Assembly (NCBI RefSeq): GCF_019654975.1 | Contig: NZ_BPEW01000046.1 | Location: forward strand, 1-32,296 | Source of the DNA: Shewanella sp. c952 | Lineage (GTDB): Bacteria; Pseudomonadota; Gammaproteobacteria; Enterobacterales; Shewanellaceae | Direction of reading: 5' to 3' | DNA: 32,296 bases | In this document: piece after piece, positions 16,291-23,681 of the stretch | Layout: every line of letters begins with the position of its first letter | Position numbering within the stretch: position 1 is the stretch's first letter | The notes under the pieces: model-generated | What the model was told of the DNA's origin: nothing | Seen by the model: only the letters and a program-made list of their open reading frames with translations | Databases searched by the model: none | Translations under genes and position numbers: made by a program

Positions 16291-17019
16291 TTATTTAAGC
16301 TGGCGTTTTTCTGCTTGACGGTCAACTCTACGCCAACATAGAAATAGCATAAACGCACTCGTTGCAAGCCAAACGAGCACCCAGAACCAAGCAGGGATCC
16401 AACTCTGCTGTGCAAGCATATTGGCATCACCCTGCCCTTCAAGGCCAAATAATACGGTAGGACTTGCCAGTGCATTTAAAATAACCATTAAGCCCATAAT
16501 GCGTAAACTGGTAGCTAAGTATCGATTAAGATTGAGCTTTAACGGCATTAAAAATAGCAGTGCGAGCGACACTAGAATCGAAATAGTCAGTAGATCTCTC
16601 GCCCATAGTAAAGTCGTTAAGATAACGCCCGCGCCTAACAGGCCGAAGCTAAAACGGATCCCCTTAGGCCAGGTGGCAAATGTAAAAATCAGATAGCCCC
16701 ACAACGCTGCACCAAAATAACCCGCAAAGCCAATGGCTAACGACCAGCCACCTTGGCTAAAGCAAAGCCCTGCTCCATTAGGAAACAGCTGAATATGACT
16801 AACGGCTCCGCCGGTGAAAAGTGTCGCTAAACCATGTGATAACTCATGAAAATAGCTCTCGAGCCATTTAAACGGCACACTCACAAACGGTAGTTTTGTG
16901 ACCAGAAAAGCCACTAATAATTCGAGAAAGAATCGGCCTCTACTAGGGGTACCAGATGAAGTTGGTGTTTTAGACTGATTGGCGCCGCTAGCGAGTGTGT
17001 GCTCCAAATGACTAGGCAT
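16291..17019 (-). CDS. M50B-type membrane metalloprotease homologue
   Basis: The chain has 242 residues from the ATG at 17019; a TTG three codons earlier (17028) is an alternative. About 30 polar residues lead into a hydrophobic core with five or six predicted membrane segments. The zinc motif HELSH (residues 58-62) sits at the end of the first amphipathic segment (WLESYFHELSHGLATLFTGG). This fits the Peptidase_M50B family (Pfam PF13398), whose members are largely uncharacterised. NPNGAGLC-like text (LFPNGAGLCFSQGGW) follows, as in that family. I do not see an obvious NPDG-type third-ligand motif, so activity is uncertain. It overlaps the preceding 102-residue gene by 8 bp and is probably translationally coupled to it. 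Confidence 0.85.
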   Translation of the reverse strand: MPSHLEHTLASGANQSKTPTSSGTPSRGRFFLELLVAFLVTKLPFVSVPFKWLESYFHELSHGLATLFTGGAVSHIQLFPNGAGLCFSQGGWSLAIGFAGYFGAALWGYLIFTFATWPKGIRFSFGLLGAGVILTTLLWARDLLTISILVSLALLFLMPLKLNLNRYLATSLRIMGLMVILNALASPTVLFGLEGQGDANMLAQQSWIPAWFWVLVWLATSAFMLFLCWRRVDRQAEKRQLK

Positions 17020-17320
17020 AGGTATCAATGCCTACCATCTGTTGGATCTCTTCGCGCTTGGCCGCATGCTGATTAGTAAGATATTCAGCGACAGCACCGC
17101 GCTGGCCACGGGTATCATTCTCATATTCTATATGAGCACCTAGTCGAGATTTTAGCGCCGCTTCATCTTCGTTATACTCGTTAAATTGGTAGGATTGTTG
17201 CGCTTGGATCGGCAGCACTGGATCGGCAGCATCAACCAACACAGCATTAGGCTGATTAGTTCCTATCGACTTATTGACTTCAACTTTAGAAGCGGTAAGT
17301 TGACTTGAATTAATTTGCAT
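17012..17320 (-). CDS. Conserved small hydrophilic protein of unknown function
   Basis: The 102-residue product has no signal peptide or membrane segment. The first third is Ser/Asn/Gln-rich and looks disordered (MQINSSQLTASKVEVNKS). The rest is acidic and polar and ends in a probable helix (EYLTNQHAAKREEIQQMVG). AAGGA seven bases before the ATG and overlap with the M50B gene support it as a real gene. I believe homologues accompany the same membrane peptidase in other Shewanella, but this is recollection. It could be a substrate, a partner or a regulator of the protease; nothing in the sequence decides this. Confidence 0.8.
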   Translation of the reverse strand: MQINSSQLTASKVEVNKSIGTNQPNAVLVDAADPVLPIQAQQSYQFNEYNEDEAALKSRLGAHIEYENDTRGQRGAVAEYLTNQHAAKREEIQQMVGIDTYA

Positions 17321-17377
17321 CCAATCGTCCTTAACTTATTAAATCACTGCCTCATGCGTCATCAGCATGAATTCAGA

Positions 17378-18094
17378 TCATTCTTTTCCTGGTAACTTTT
17401 TCCAGGTCACGGTATCACGCAAATAGACAGGCTTGAGCTCATCAACACTGGTGCTCAAGCCATTTAGATATCCTTGTTGCGCTAATATCGCCATATATTT
17501 AGCATCTGGGAATTTAGCAAGCTCACATACAGTAAGGCCACCAGCCATTTCCAGTATTTGTGGATAGGCATCAAAACCAGTACCGCAGGCAGTAATCGCT
17601 TGTGTTTCATCCAAGCTTAACACTATCGATTCTGGTGCGCTAACAACCTCTTCGTTCACTAAAGTGGCAATGCCATCAACAGCAACAAATTGCCCCCAAT
17701 AAACCTCTCCCATACGTGCATCAATAGCAGCTAAAACCTGTTCGGCTCCAGTTTCAATGGCAGCTTGTGCCATGGTAGCAAGGGTTGAGATCCCAATGAC
17801 AGGCAGTGATTGTCCCAGTGCTAAACCTTGGGTGATACTGGTACAGATCCTGATCCCGGTAAAACTGCCTGGGCCTCGACCATAAGCGATTAAGTCAACA
17901 TCACTCAACTTGATATCAGCTTGAGATAACACTGACTTGACCATTGGCAATAACCTTTGGCTGTGCTCGCGCGGTGCATCTGCTTGCTCGCAATACACTT
18001 GTCGATCATGGGTTAACGCAGCAGAGCAAGACTCCGTACATGTATCTAGAGCAAGTATGCTCAGCGAAGTTGCTTCTATGGACTGTTTTGTCAT
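17378..18094 (-). CDS. tsaB: tRNA threonylcarbamoyladenosine biosynthesis protein TsaB
   Basis: TsaB is the non-catalytic ASKHA-fold partner of TsaD in the complex (TsaB-TsaD-TsaE) that makes t6A37 on ANN-decoding tRNAs. It has 238 residues; E. coli has 231. The N-terminal phosphate-binding strand LALDTCTESCSAAL is typical, as are REHSQRLLPMV, LIAYGRGPGSFTGIRI and the mid-chain AAIDARMGEVYWG. It appears to lead an operon with the 102-residue protein (57-bp gap) and the M50B homologue. The ribosome binding site (GGTAAG) is modest. Confidence 0.95.
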   Translation of the reverse strand: MTKQSIEATSLSILALDTCTESCSAALTHDRQVYCEQADAPREHSQRLLPMVKSVLSQADIKLSDVDLIAYGRGPGSFTGIRICTSITQGLALGQSLPVIGISTLATMAQAAIETGAEQVLAAIDARMGEVYWGQFVAVDGIATLVNEEVVSAPESIVLSLDETQAITACGTGFDAYPQILEMAGGLTVCELAKFPDAKYMAILAQQGYLNGLSTSVDELKPVYLRDTVTWKKLPGKE

Positions 18095-18349
18095 CTATTA
18101 CTTACCAAACTCAAATTCAGGCACAACACGAAAGCAGACACGAGCGCTCTCACGTATGTAGCGATTACCAGCTGTCGACATATTCAGTGTTAAACATATC
18201 AAATGCAGCTTAGTTAACGATAAAGAGCGGGGATTATACCTAACTCCCCCGCAGGCTTTAAGTAGAACTGCAAAATAGTTTTACTGCCGTTGACTGTAAT
18301 CTATCTTTAGCGGCTAACCTAACAGCCCTTTTGCTTACTAGAACGTCTG
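18095..18349. other. Intergenic region between tsaB and the M20 peptidase gene
   Basis: These 255 bp hold no credible gene. They must contain the promoter of tsaB and the 3' end of the M20 peptidase transcript, but I see no convincing terminator hairpin and no near-consensus promoter. Confidence 0.6.
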
Positions 18350-19846
18350 TTACTTAGCTAATTCAACAAAAGCCGCACTGTACATTTTCAAGTTGAGCAT
18401 AAACTGCTCATAGGTGATAAATTCATTTTCAGTGTGACCCGTATACTCAACACCTGGCATAGCGGGTCCAAAGCTCAATGCGTTAGGAAACAATTTACTG
18501 TTGGTTGAGCCGCCAATTGCAACCGGTTGCGGATCTTTAACCCCGGTAAAATGAGAGTAGACATCGAGCAGTGTATTAAGATGTGGCGCATCTTGCATTA
18601 CCATAGGCTTTCCCCAATAGGTTTCCACCTTTGCTAACTTAACTTGATGTTTTTGCTGCCAACGCTCCAGTGCTTCATGAGTCTGGCGGTCGAGTCGTTC
18701 TGGCGTCTTGCCTATAGGCCGACGCAGGTTAATCATTACTTGTGTGCCCTGCTTACCTGCTTTAACGATGGTAGGCGCTAAACTCATCGGCCCCATAAAA
18801 TCATCTTTATATGCAATATCACCAAACTGCTCTGCATAAATTCCCATGCCAACCATTTCATGGATAAATTGCTGTGTAAGTGATGCAGTGTTTTTGGGCC
18901 ACTGATGGATAGCAAGCAGCTGCGCCAAATGAGTAACTGCATTGACACCATCTTCAGGTGTTGAAGAATGGGCTGCTTTACCATCAGCAAAAATAACAAC
19001 TGTCGAACCATTTTGCTCAAAACGATATGTCATTGCTGATTGAGCTTTAGCTGCAACCTTTAACTGCTGGATTAAGCCCTCGGCTGCAAAACTAATCTCT
19101 GCCTGAGCTTGTTGAGGTACTTGGCTACCAAAGTAGCCACCAGAGAAGCGCTCAAGAGTGGCAGTCCCCTTATTTGCAGCTTCCACATCAACACTTGGGA
19201 TCACAAATTCGATTTTGCTCCAGCCCTTTTCGGCGGTCACAACGGGGTATTCAGCATCGATCGTGATGTTAATATTAGCTGGAGTGAATGTCTTCAAAAA
19301 CTCTTTAAGCGGTTCCCAATCAGACTCCTCTGCCATGTAAACCATTAGTTCTATCCGCTTATTGAGTTTTATCTGTTTATCTTTAATAGATTTCATCGCA
19401 TACATGGCAGTCACGATTGGCCCTTTATCATCTTCGGTGCCACGGCCAATAAGTTTTCCTGGTTCGGATGTCATATCCAATAAATATGGGCTTTGTTGCC
19501 ACAATGCTGGATTGGCAGGTTGCACATCACCATGGGTAATCACTCCAAGTTTGTCATCTTGTTGGCCAAGTCCAATCAAAATCACATAGCCGTGATCAAC
19601 GTAATCTAAACCTAGTTCCTCACTTAAGCTTTTCAGTTCACGTTTAAATCCAACAAACTCTGGATTAGTGTCCGGTGTCAGTCCATCAACCGCTACCGTA
19701 TTGAACTGTACTAAGGTTGCGAGGCTAGCAACCATATCGTCAGCATATTGGGCAACAGCATAATGAGCAACTTTGTCTGATTGAGACTCTATTGCAATGC
19801 AAGAGGGGGAGAGGAAAGCGATAAACAGCAAGGCTAAACGTTTCAT
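18350..19846 (-). CDS. Exported M20-family dipeptidase (PepV/Sapep-like)
   Basis: This dinuclear zinc peptidase has 498 residues from the ATG at 19846; an ATG two codons upstream (19852) is an alternative start. A signal peptide (MKRLALLFIAFLSPSCIA) precedes the mature chain. Metal and catalytic motifs are in order: VITHGDVQPAN (first His and catalytic Asp), IGRGTEDDKGP (bridging Asp), YMAEESDWEP (catalytic Glu and ligand Glu), TIDAEYP (Asp), a lid domain, and PGVEYTGHTENEF (last His). The pattern matches the PepV/Sapep dipeptidase branch rather than the succinyl-diaminopimelate branch. It is divergent from dcp, so two exported peptidases share one control region. Confidence 0.92.
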   Translation of the reverse strand: MKRLALLFIAFLSPSCIAIESQSDKVAHYAVAQYADDMVASLATLVQFNTVAVDGLTPDTNPEFVGFKRELKSLSEELGLDYVDHGYVILIGLGQQDDKLGVITHGDVQPANPALWQQSPYLLDMTSEPGKLIGRGTEDDKGPIVTAMYAMKSIKDKQIKLNKRIELMVYMAEESDWEPLKEFLKTFTPANINITIDAEYPVVTAEKGWSKIEFVIPSVDVEAANKGTATLERFSGGYFGSQVPQQAQAEISFAAEGLIQQLKVAAKAQSAMTYRFEQNGSTVVIFADGKAAHSSTPEDGVNAVTHLAQLLAIHQWPKNTASLTQQFIHEMVGMGIYAEQFGDIAYKDDFMGPMSLAPTIVKAGKQGTQVMINLRRPIGKTPERLDRQTHEALERWQQKHQVKLAKVETYWGKPMVMQDAPHLNTLLDVYSHFTGVKDPQPVAIGGSTNSKLFPNALSFGPAMPGVEYTGHTENEFITYEQFMLNLKMYSAAFVELAK

Positions 19847-19989
19847 GAACATCCATTTTATTATTTGTAAAAACGATTTAGTTTGCCATAAAATTTATCA
19901 CTAAAGTTACAAAAAACAGCCATTCAAAACATTTGTTACAATCAATACCGTTTTTTAATAGATTTAACACTGCTAACCGTGATATTTAA

Positions 19990-20003
19990 TGACGTTAACG
20001 TCA
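19990..20003. promoter_or_regulatory. Palindromic operator-like site upstream of dcp
   Basis: TGACGTTAACGTCA is a perfect 14-bp palindrome 52 bp before the dcp ATG and 144 bp from the divergent peptidase start. A MerR-family regulator site such as LiuR (branched-chain amino acid catabolism) has, as I recall it, a similar ACGTTAACGT-type core. Which regulator binds is a guess. Confidence 0.4.
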
Positions 20004-20055
20004 ATGCAAAGATATTGGCGAAAATTAAAACAAGCAAAACTCGGGGATTTAAAAT

Positions 20056-22233
20056 ATGAAGGGATTAACCCTCAAACCTTTGGTTGCAGCTATTGCAATC
20101 ACGCTTTCTCTTGGCGCATGCAGCAGCGCAAATAACACTACTGAGAACCAAACAGCGCCAAATGTTGTTGCTCAGCAAATCATTGAAAACAACGCGAGTA
20201 ACCCATTCTTTAAGCCATACGATACCTATTTCGGCATCCCGGATTTTTCTAAAATTAAGCCTGAACACTACCTACCCGCTTTTAAAGCCGGTATTGCACA
20301 GCATGAAGCCGAAATTCAAGCAATAATTGATAACCCTGATGCTCCATCTTTTGCGAATACCATTGAAGCAATGGAGTTTTCAGGCGAATTAACCAGTAAA
20401 GTTGCCAGCGTTTTCTATAACTTAACAGGCGCAGACACCAACGAGCAGCTTCAAGCTATCTCGAAAGAAGTGTCACCTATGCTATCTGCCGCTGGCGATG
20501 ACGTATTGCTAAACGACGCACTATTTCAAAAAGTTAAAGCCGTCTACGACCAACGTGATTCACTTAACTTAAATGTTGCTCAAGCAAAATTATTACAAGA
20601 TACCTATAAATCTTTCACTCGTGGCGGCGCTAACTTAAGCGATGCCGACAAAACCAAACTGCGCGCACTCAACGAGCAAATCGGTAAACTAAGCTTAGAG
20701 TTTGGTGACAACCTGCTGGCTGAGACCAATGCATTCGAACTCGTTATCGACACTAAAGCCGATTTAGCAGGTTTACCAGAAGATGTTATTAGCGTTGCAG
20801 CGCAAACGGCTACAAAACGTGGCCATGAAGGTAAATGGGTGTTTACCACTTCACGCCCTTCAATCACGCCATTTTTAACTTATGCCGATAGCCGAGAACT
20901 GCGCGAAAAAATCTATAAAGGTTATGTAGAGCGCGGTAACAATAACAACGCACACGATAATAAAAAGATCCTTGCAAAAATGGCGGCATTGCGCGCAGAA
21001 CGTGCACAGCTAATGGGTTACAAAACTCACGCCCATTTTGTACTAGAAGAGCGCACGGCACAAACGCCTGAAAACGTATACGGCTTGCTGAACAAAGTAT
21101 GGCCTGCTGCGTTGGCACAAGCTGAAGCTGAAGTTGCCGACATGCAAGCGTTAATCGATTCTGAAGGCGGTGATTTTAAGCTTGCAGGCTGGGATTGGTG
21201 GTACTACTCGGACAAGATCCGTGTCGCTAAGTACAGCTTTAATGAGCAACAAACACGCCCTTACTTCTCACTAGAAAATACCCTTAAGGGCGTATTCTAT
21301 ACCGCCAATCGCTTATTCGGCATTACAGTGAAAGAGCGTACCGATCTACCCAAGTACAATGATGAAGTGCGTACATGGGAAGTCTACGACAAAGATGGCG
21401 AGTTAATGGCGATCTTTATGGGTGACTATTACGTACGCGACAGCAAACGTGGTGGTGCTTGGATGAACTCATATCGTCAGCAGTACAACATGAACGGCGT
21501 TGAGTCTAAGCCAATCATTGTGAACGTTCTGAACTACCCTCGCCCAGTAGGCAACGAGCCAGCACTATTAACATTCGATGAAGCTAGCACCCTATTCCAT
21601 GAATTTGGTCATGCGCTACATGGTATGTTGTCTGATGTTGAGTACCGCTCTCAAGCAGGTACGTCAGTCCCACGCGACTACGTTGAGTTCCCATCACAAG
21701 TGATGGAAAACTGGATGACACAACCGGAAGTATTGGCTCAGTTTGCTAAGCATTACAAAACAGGCGAAGTGATCCCACAAGAGCTTGTAAAGAAAATCCA
21801 AGCTGCAAGTAAGTTTAACCAAGGTTTTGCAACTGTAGAGTACATGGCAGCCACTAAGCTTGATTTAGATTGGCATACAGTGACTGACTTCATGCCAAAA
21901 GATGCTGCTAAATTTGAAGCAGAATCGCTAAACAAAATGGGGTTGATCAGTGAGATTGCGCCACGTTACCGCAGTACTTACTTCTCGCACATCTTCTCTG
22001 GTGGCTACTCGGCAGGTTACTACAGCTACCTTTGGTCAGATATCTTAGGTGCTGATGCTTTTGAAGCGTTTAAAGAGAACGGTATTTTTGACAAAGCGAC
22101 TGCTGATGCCTTTAGAGATAACGTCCTGTCGCAAGGCGGTAGCGAAGATCCGATGAAACTGTATAAGCAGTTCCGTGGTAAAGAAGCCGGCATTGATCCA
22201 TTGCTTCGCAGTCGTGGTTTACTCGCTAAATAA
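20056..22233 (+). CDS. dcp: Peptidyl-dipeptidase Dcp, M3 family, lipoprotein form
   Basis: This zinc peptidase releases dipeptides from the C-termini of oligopeptides. It has 725 residues. The N-terminus MKGLTLKPLVAAIAITLSLGAC is a lipoprotein signal with lipobox LGAC (Cys22), so this version is periplasmic or outer-membrane anchored, whereas E. coli Dcp has no such anchor. The M3 active site is LFHEFGHALHGML with HEFGH at 515-519; the third zinc ligand is the Glu in FPSQVMENW. The C-terminal SHIFSGGYSAGYYSYLW and QGGSEDPMKLYKQFRGKEA blocks are typical of Dcp. GGGGA upstream of the ATG and a strong terminator at 22293-22326 delimit a single-gene unit. Confidence 0.95.
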   Translation: MKGLTLKPLVAAIAITLSLGACSSANNTTENQTAPNVVAQQIIENNASNPFFKPYDTYFGIPDFSKIKPEHYLPAFKAGIAQHEAEIQAIIDNPDAPSFANTIEAMEFSGELTSKVASVFYNLTGADTNEQLQAISKEVSPMLSAAGDDVLLNDALFQKVKAVYDQRDSLNLNVAQAKLLQDTYKSFTRGGANLSDADKTKLRALNEQIGKLSLEFGDNLLAETNAFELVIDTKADLAGLPEDVISVAAQTATKRGHEGKWVFTTSRPSITPFLTYADSRELREKIYKGYVERGNNNNAHDNKKILAKMAALRAERAQLMGYKTHAHFVLEERTAQTPENVYGLLNKVWPAALAQAEAEVADMQALIDSEGGDFKLAGWDWWYYSDKIRVAKYSFNEQQTRPYFSLENTLKGVFYTANRLFGITVKERTDLPKYNDEVRTWEVYDKDGELMAIFMGDYYVRDSKRGGAWMNSYRQQYNMNGVESKPIIVNVLNYPRPVGNEPALLTFDEASTLFHEFGHALHGMLSDVEYRSQAGTSVPRDYVEFPSQVMENWMTQPEVLAQFAKHYKTGEVIPQELVKKIQAASKFNQGFATVEYMAATKLDLDWHTVTDFMPKDAAKFEAESLNKMGLISEIAPRYRSTYFSHIFSGGYSAGYYSYLWSDILGADAFEAFKENGIFDKATADAFRDNVLSQGGSEDPMKLYKQFRGKEAGIDPLLRSRGLLAK

Positions 22234-22292
22234 AAAGCGAAGTTCAAGTTAATTGGTACACCTGCTGATTAGCGCAAACTGAACAAGCCCTC

Positions 22293-22326
22293 AAACCGAA
22301 TACTCGCAATAGTATTCGGTTTTTTT
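22293..22326 (+). terminator. Rho-independent terminator of dcp
   Basis: A 12-bp stem AAACCGAATACT (22293-22304) / AGTATTCGGTTT (22311-22322) with loop CGCAAT is followed by further T residues. It lies 60 bp after the dcp stop. Confidence 0.92.
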
Positions 22327-22330
22327 ATAG

Positions 22331-22640
22331 TTATACCAATCAATATAAGAATTTGATCAACTTAGAACTGCTTTTGGCGAACTAATTCAAGGCGATATAA
22401 CTGAAAGAATGGTTGTTCCCTTGTAAAGTTGTTCAACATAGAAATAGCCAGCCAAAAACGCTCCAGAATGGCGAGTTTTAGCGATTCTGATGCTGTGTTA
22501 ACGAGCTTAACCGTAGCACAACTATGCTCTTCACTCGTTGCAAACCACATGATGTGTTGAATGTCATTAATGCATTCTGCACTACAACTCTGTAACATCA
22601 GTCTTATTTGCTTAAATAAGTAAATTCAATCAATAAGGTC
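22331..22640. repeat. Intergenic region, possible degenerate dispersed repeat
   Basis: This stretch of about 310 bp between the dcp terminator and the next gene has no credible gene. It opens TTATACCAATCAATATAAG, a start I associate with dispersed repeats in Shewanella and other Alteromonadales. CAATCAATA occurs at both ends as a 9-bp direct repeat (22337-22345 and 22627-22635). No terminal inverted repeats are evident. A 78-codon frame on the minus strand (22362-22598) is open but has no recognisable family. The promoter of the downstream hydrolase gene should lie here, but I cannot pick it out. Confidence 0.35.
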
Positions 22641-22646
22641 GATACT

Positions 22647-23525
22647 ATGAACATATCATTTAAACGCGCAACAAAAATGCTAAGTTACAGCGCCCTAATT
22701 GCGGCAGCAGTTATCACCAATACTGTGATCGCCAATGATAGATTTAAAGATGTAGAGATTAAACCAATCAAGCTAAGCGACAGCGTTTACATGTTTGTTG
22801 GTGCAGGCGGCAATATTGGCGTATCGGTTGGTAATGATGGCCTGCTGATGATTGATGACCAATTTGCTCCACTTGCCGATAAAATATCAGCGGCGTTAAA
22901 TGAGATCCAAGCAGGTAGTCCAAAGTTCATCATCAATACGCATTATCATGGCGATCATACCGGCGGTAATGCCCACTTTGGCAGCACCGGTACCATCATG
23001 GCCCACCATAATGTGCTTAAACGCCTTGCATCAGACGAACAAACTACGCCTGAAGCACTGCCGGTAATCACCTATGATCATGGCATAACCGTACACTTTA
23101 ATGATGATGCTTTAAAAGTGCGTCATATGGGACCCGGTCATACAGACGGCGATAGTGTTGTTATATGGAGTAAAGCCAACATAGTGCATATGGGTGATCT
23201 GTTCTTTAAAGACAAATTTCCTTATATCGATCTAAAAGCCGGCGGTGACGTGGAAGGTTATCGAGATAATGTCGCTAAAGCGTTACGTGATATGACAGAT
23301 AAGACAATCGTTATTCCTGGTCACGGTGATTTAGCCAATAAGAGTGATTTAGCGCGCTTTAAGCACATGTTAGATGCGTCAATTAACTGGATGAGAGATC
23401 AAAAGCAATCTGGTATTGCACTAGAAGATCTAAAGAAACAAGGCTTACCAGAAAAATGGAAAGGCTGGAGCTGGAATTTTATCTCAGAAGATAAATGGAT
23501 AGAAACACTGCATAAAGGTTTATAA
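22647..23525 (+). CDS. Exported metallo-beta-lactamase-fold hydrolase
   Basis: This 292-residue protein has a signal peptide (MLSYSALIAAAVITNTVIA within the first 30 residues), so it acts outside the cytoplasm. The zinc site is intact: HYHGDHTGG (His99, His101, Asp103, His104), a His in MGPGHTDGDS, the Asp/Gly in VHMGDLFF and a last His in IPGHGDL. It has the compact layout of MBL-fold hydrolases and is not clearly a true beta-lactamase; the substrate is unknown. The C-terminal segment GLPEKWKGWSWNFISEDKWIETLHKGL, split at the middle, recurs in similar Shewanella proteins as I recall. No partner gene is adjacent in the same transcript; a structured spacer follows. Confidence 0.92.
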   Translation: MNISFKRATKMLSYSALIAAAVITNTVIANDRFKDVEIKPIKLSDSVYMFVGAGGNIGVSVGNDGLLMIDDQFAPLADKISAALNEIQAGSPKFIINTHYHGDHTGGNAHFGSTGTIMAHHNVLKRLASDEQTTPEALPVITYDHGITVHFNDDALKVRHMGPGHTDGDSVVIWSKANIVHMGDLFFKDKFPYIDLKAGGDVEGYRDNVAKALRDMTDKTIVIPGHGDLANKSDLARFKHMLDASINWMRDQKQSGIALEDLKKQGLPEKWKGWSWNFISEDKWIETLHKGL

Positions 23526-23535
23526 ACCAAGAAGG

Positions 23536-23593
23536 TCTATGTCCTCTCACCCATAATGCAGCGGGATTAACTGCATATTAAGGCTGACATAGA
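23536..23593. repeat. Nested inverted repeat between the MBL-fold gene and the regulator gene
   Basis: An outer pair TCTATGTC (23536-23543) / GACATAGA (23586-23593) encloses an inner pair ATGCAG (23556-23561) / CTGCAT (23571-23576) with a nine-base loop. There is no T run after it, so it is not a standard terminator. It could be an RNA structure in the leader of the regulator gene or a DNA site. Confidence 0.5.
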
Positions 23594-23681
23594 CTTGCTA
23601 ATACCCATATCCAGCCTAAAATTTAGAAGTATTGGTTCAATGTCTATTTCGTACCACAGACAGAACTTTCCTTAGTAGAAG

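Noticed and set aside
22362..22598. 78-codon minus-strand gene
   Set aside because: No recognisable family, no clear ribosome binding site, and it lies in a probable repeat.
22337..22635. 9-bp direct repeat as a target-site duplication
   Set aside because: The enclosed sequence has no terminal inverted repeats, so the repeat alone does not show an insertion.
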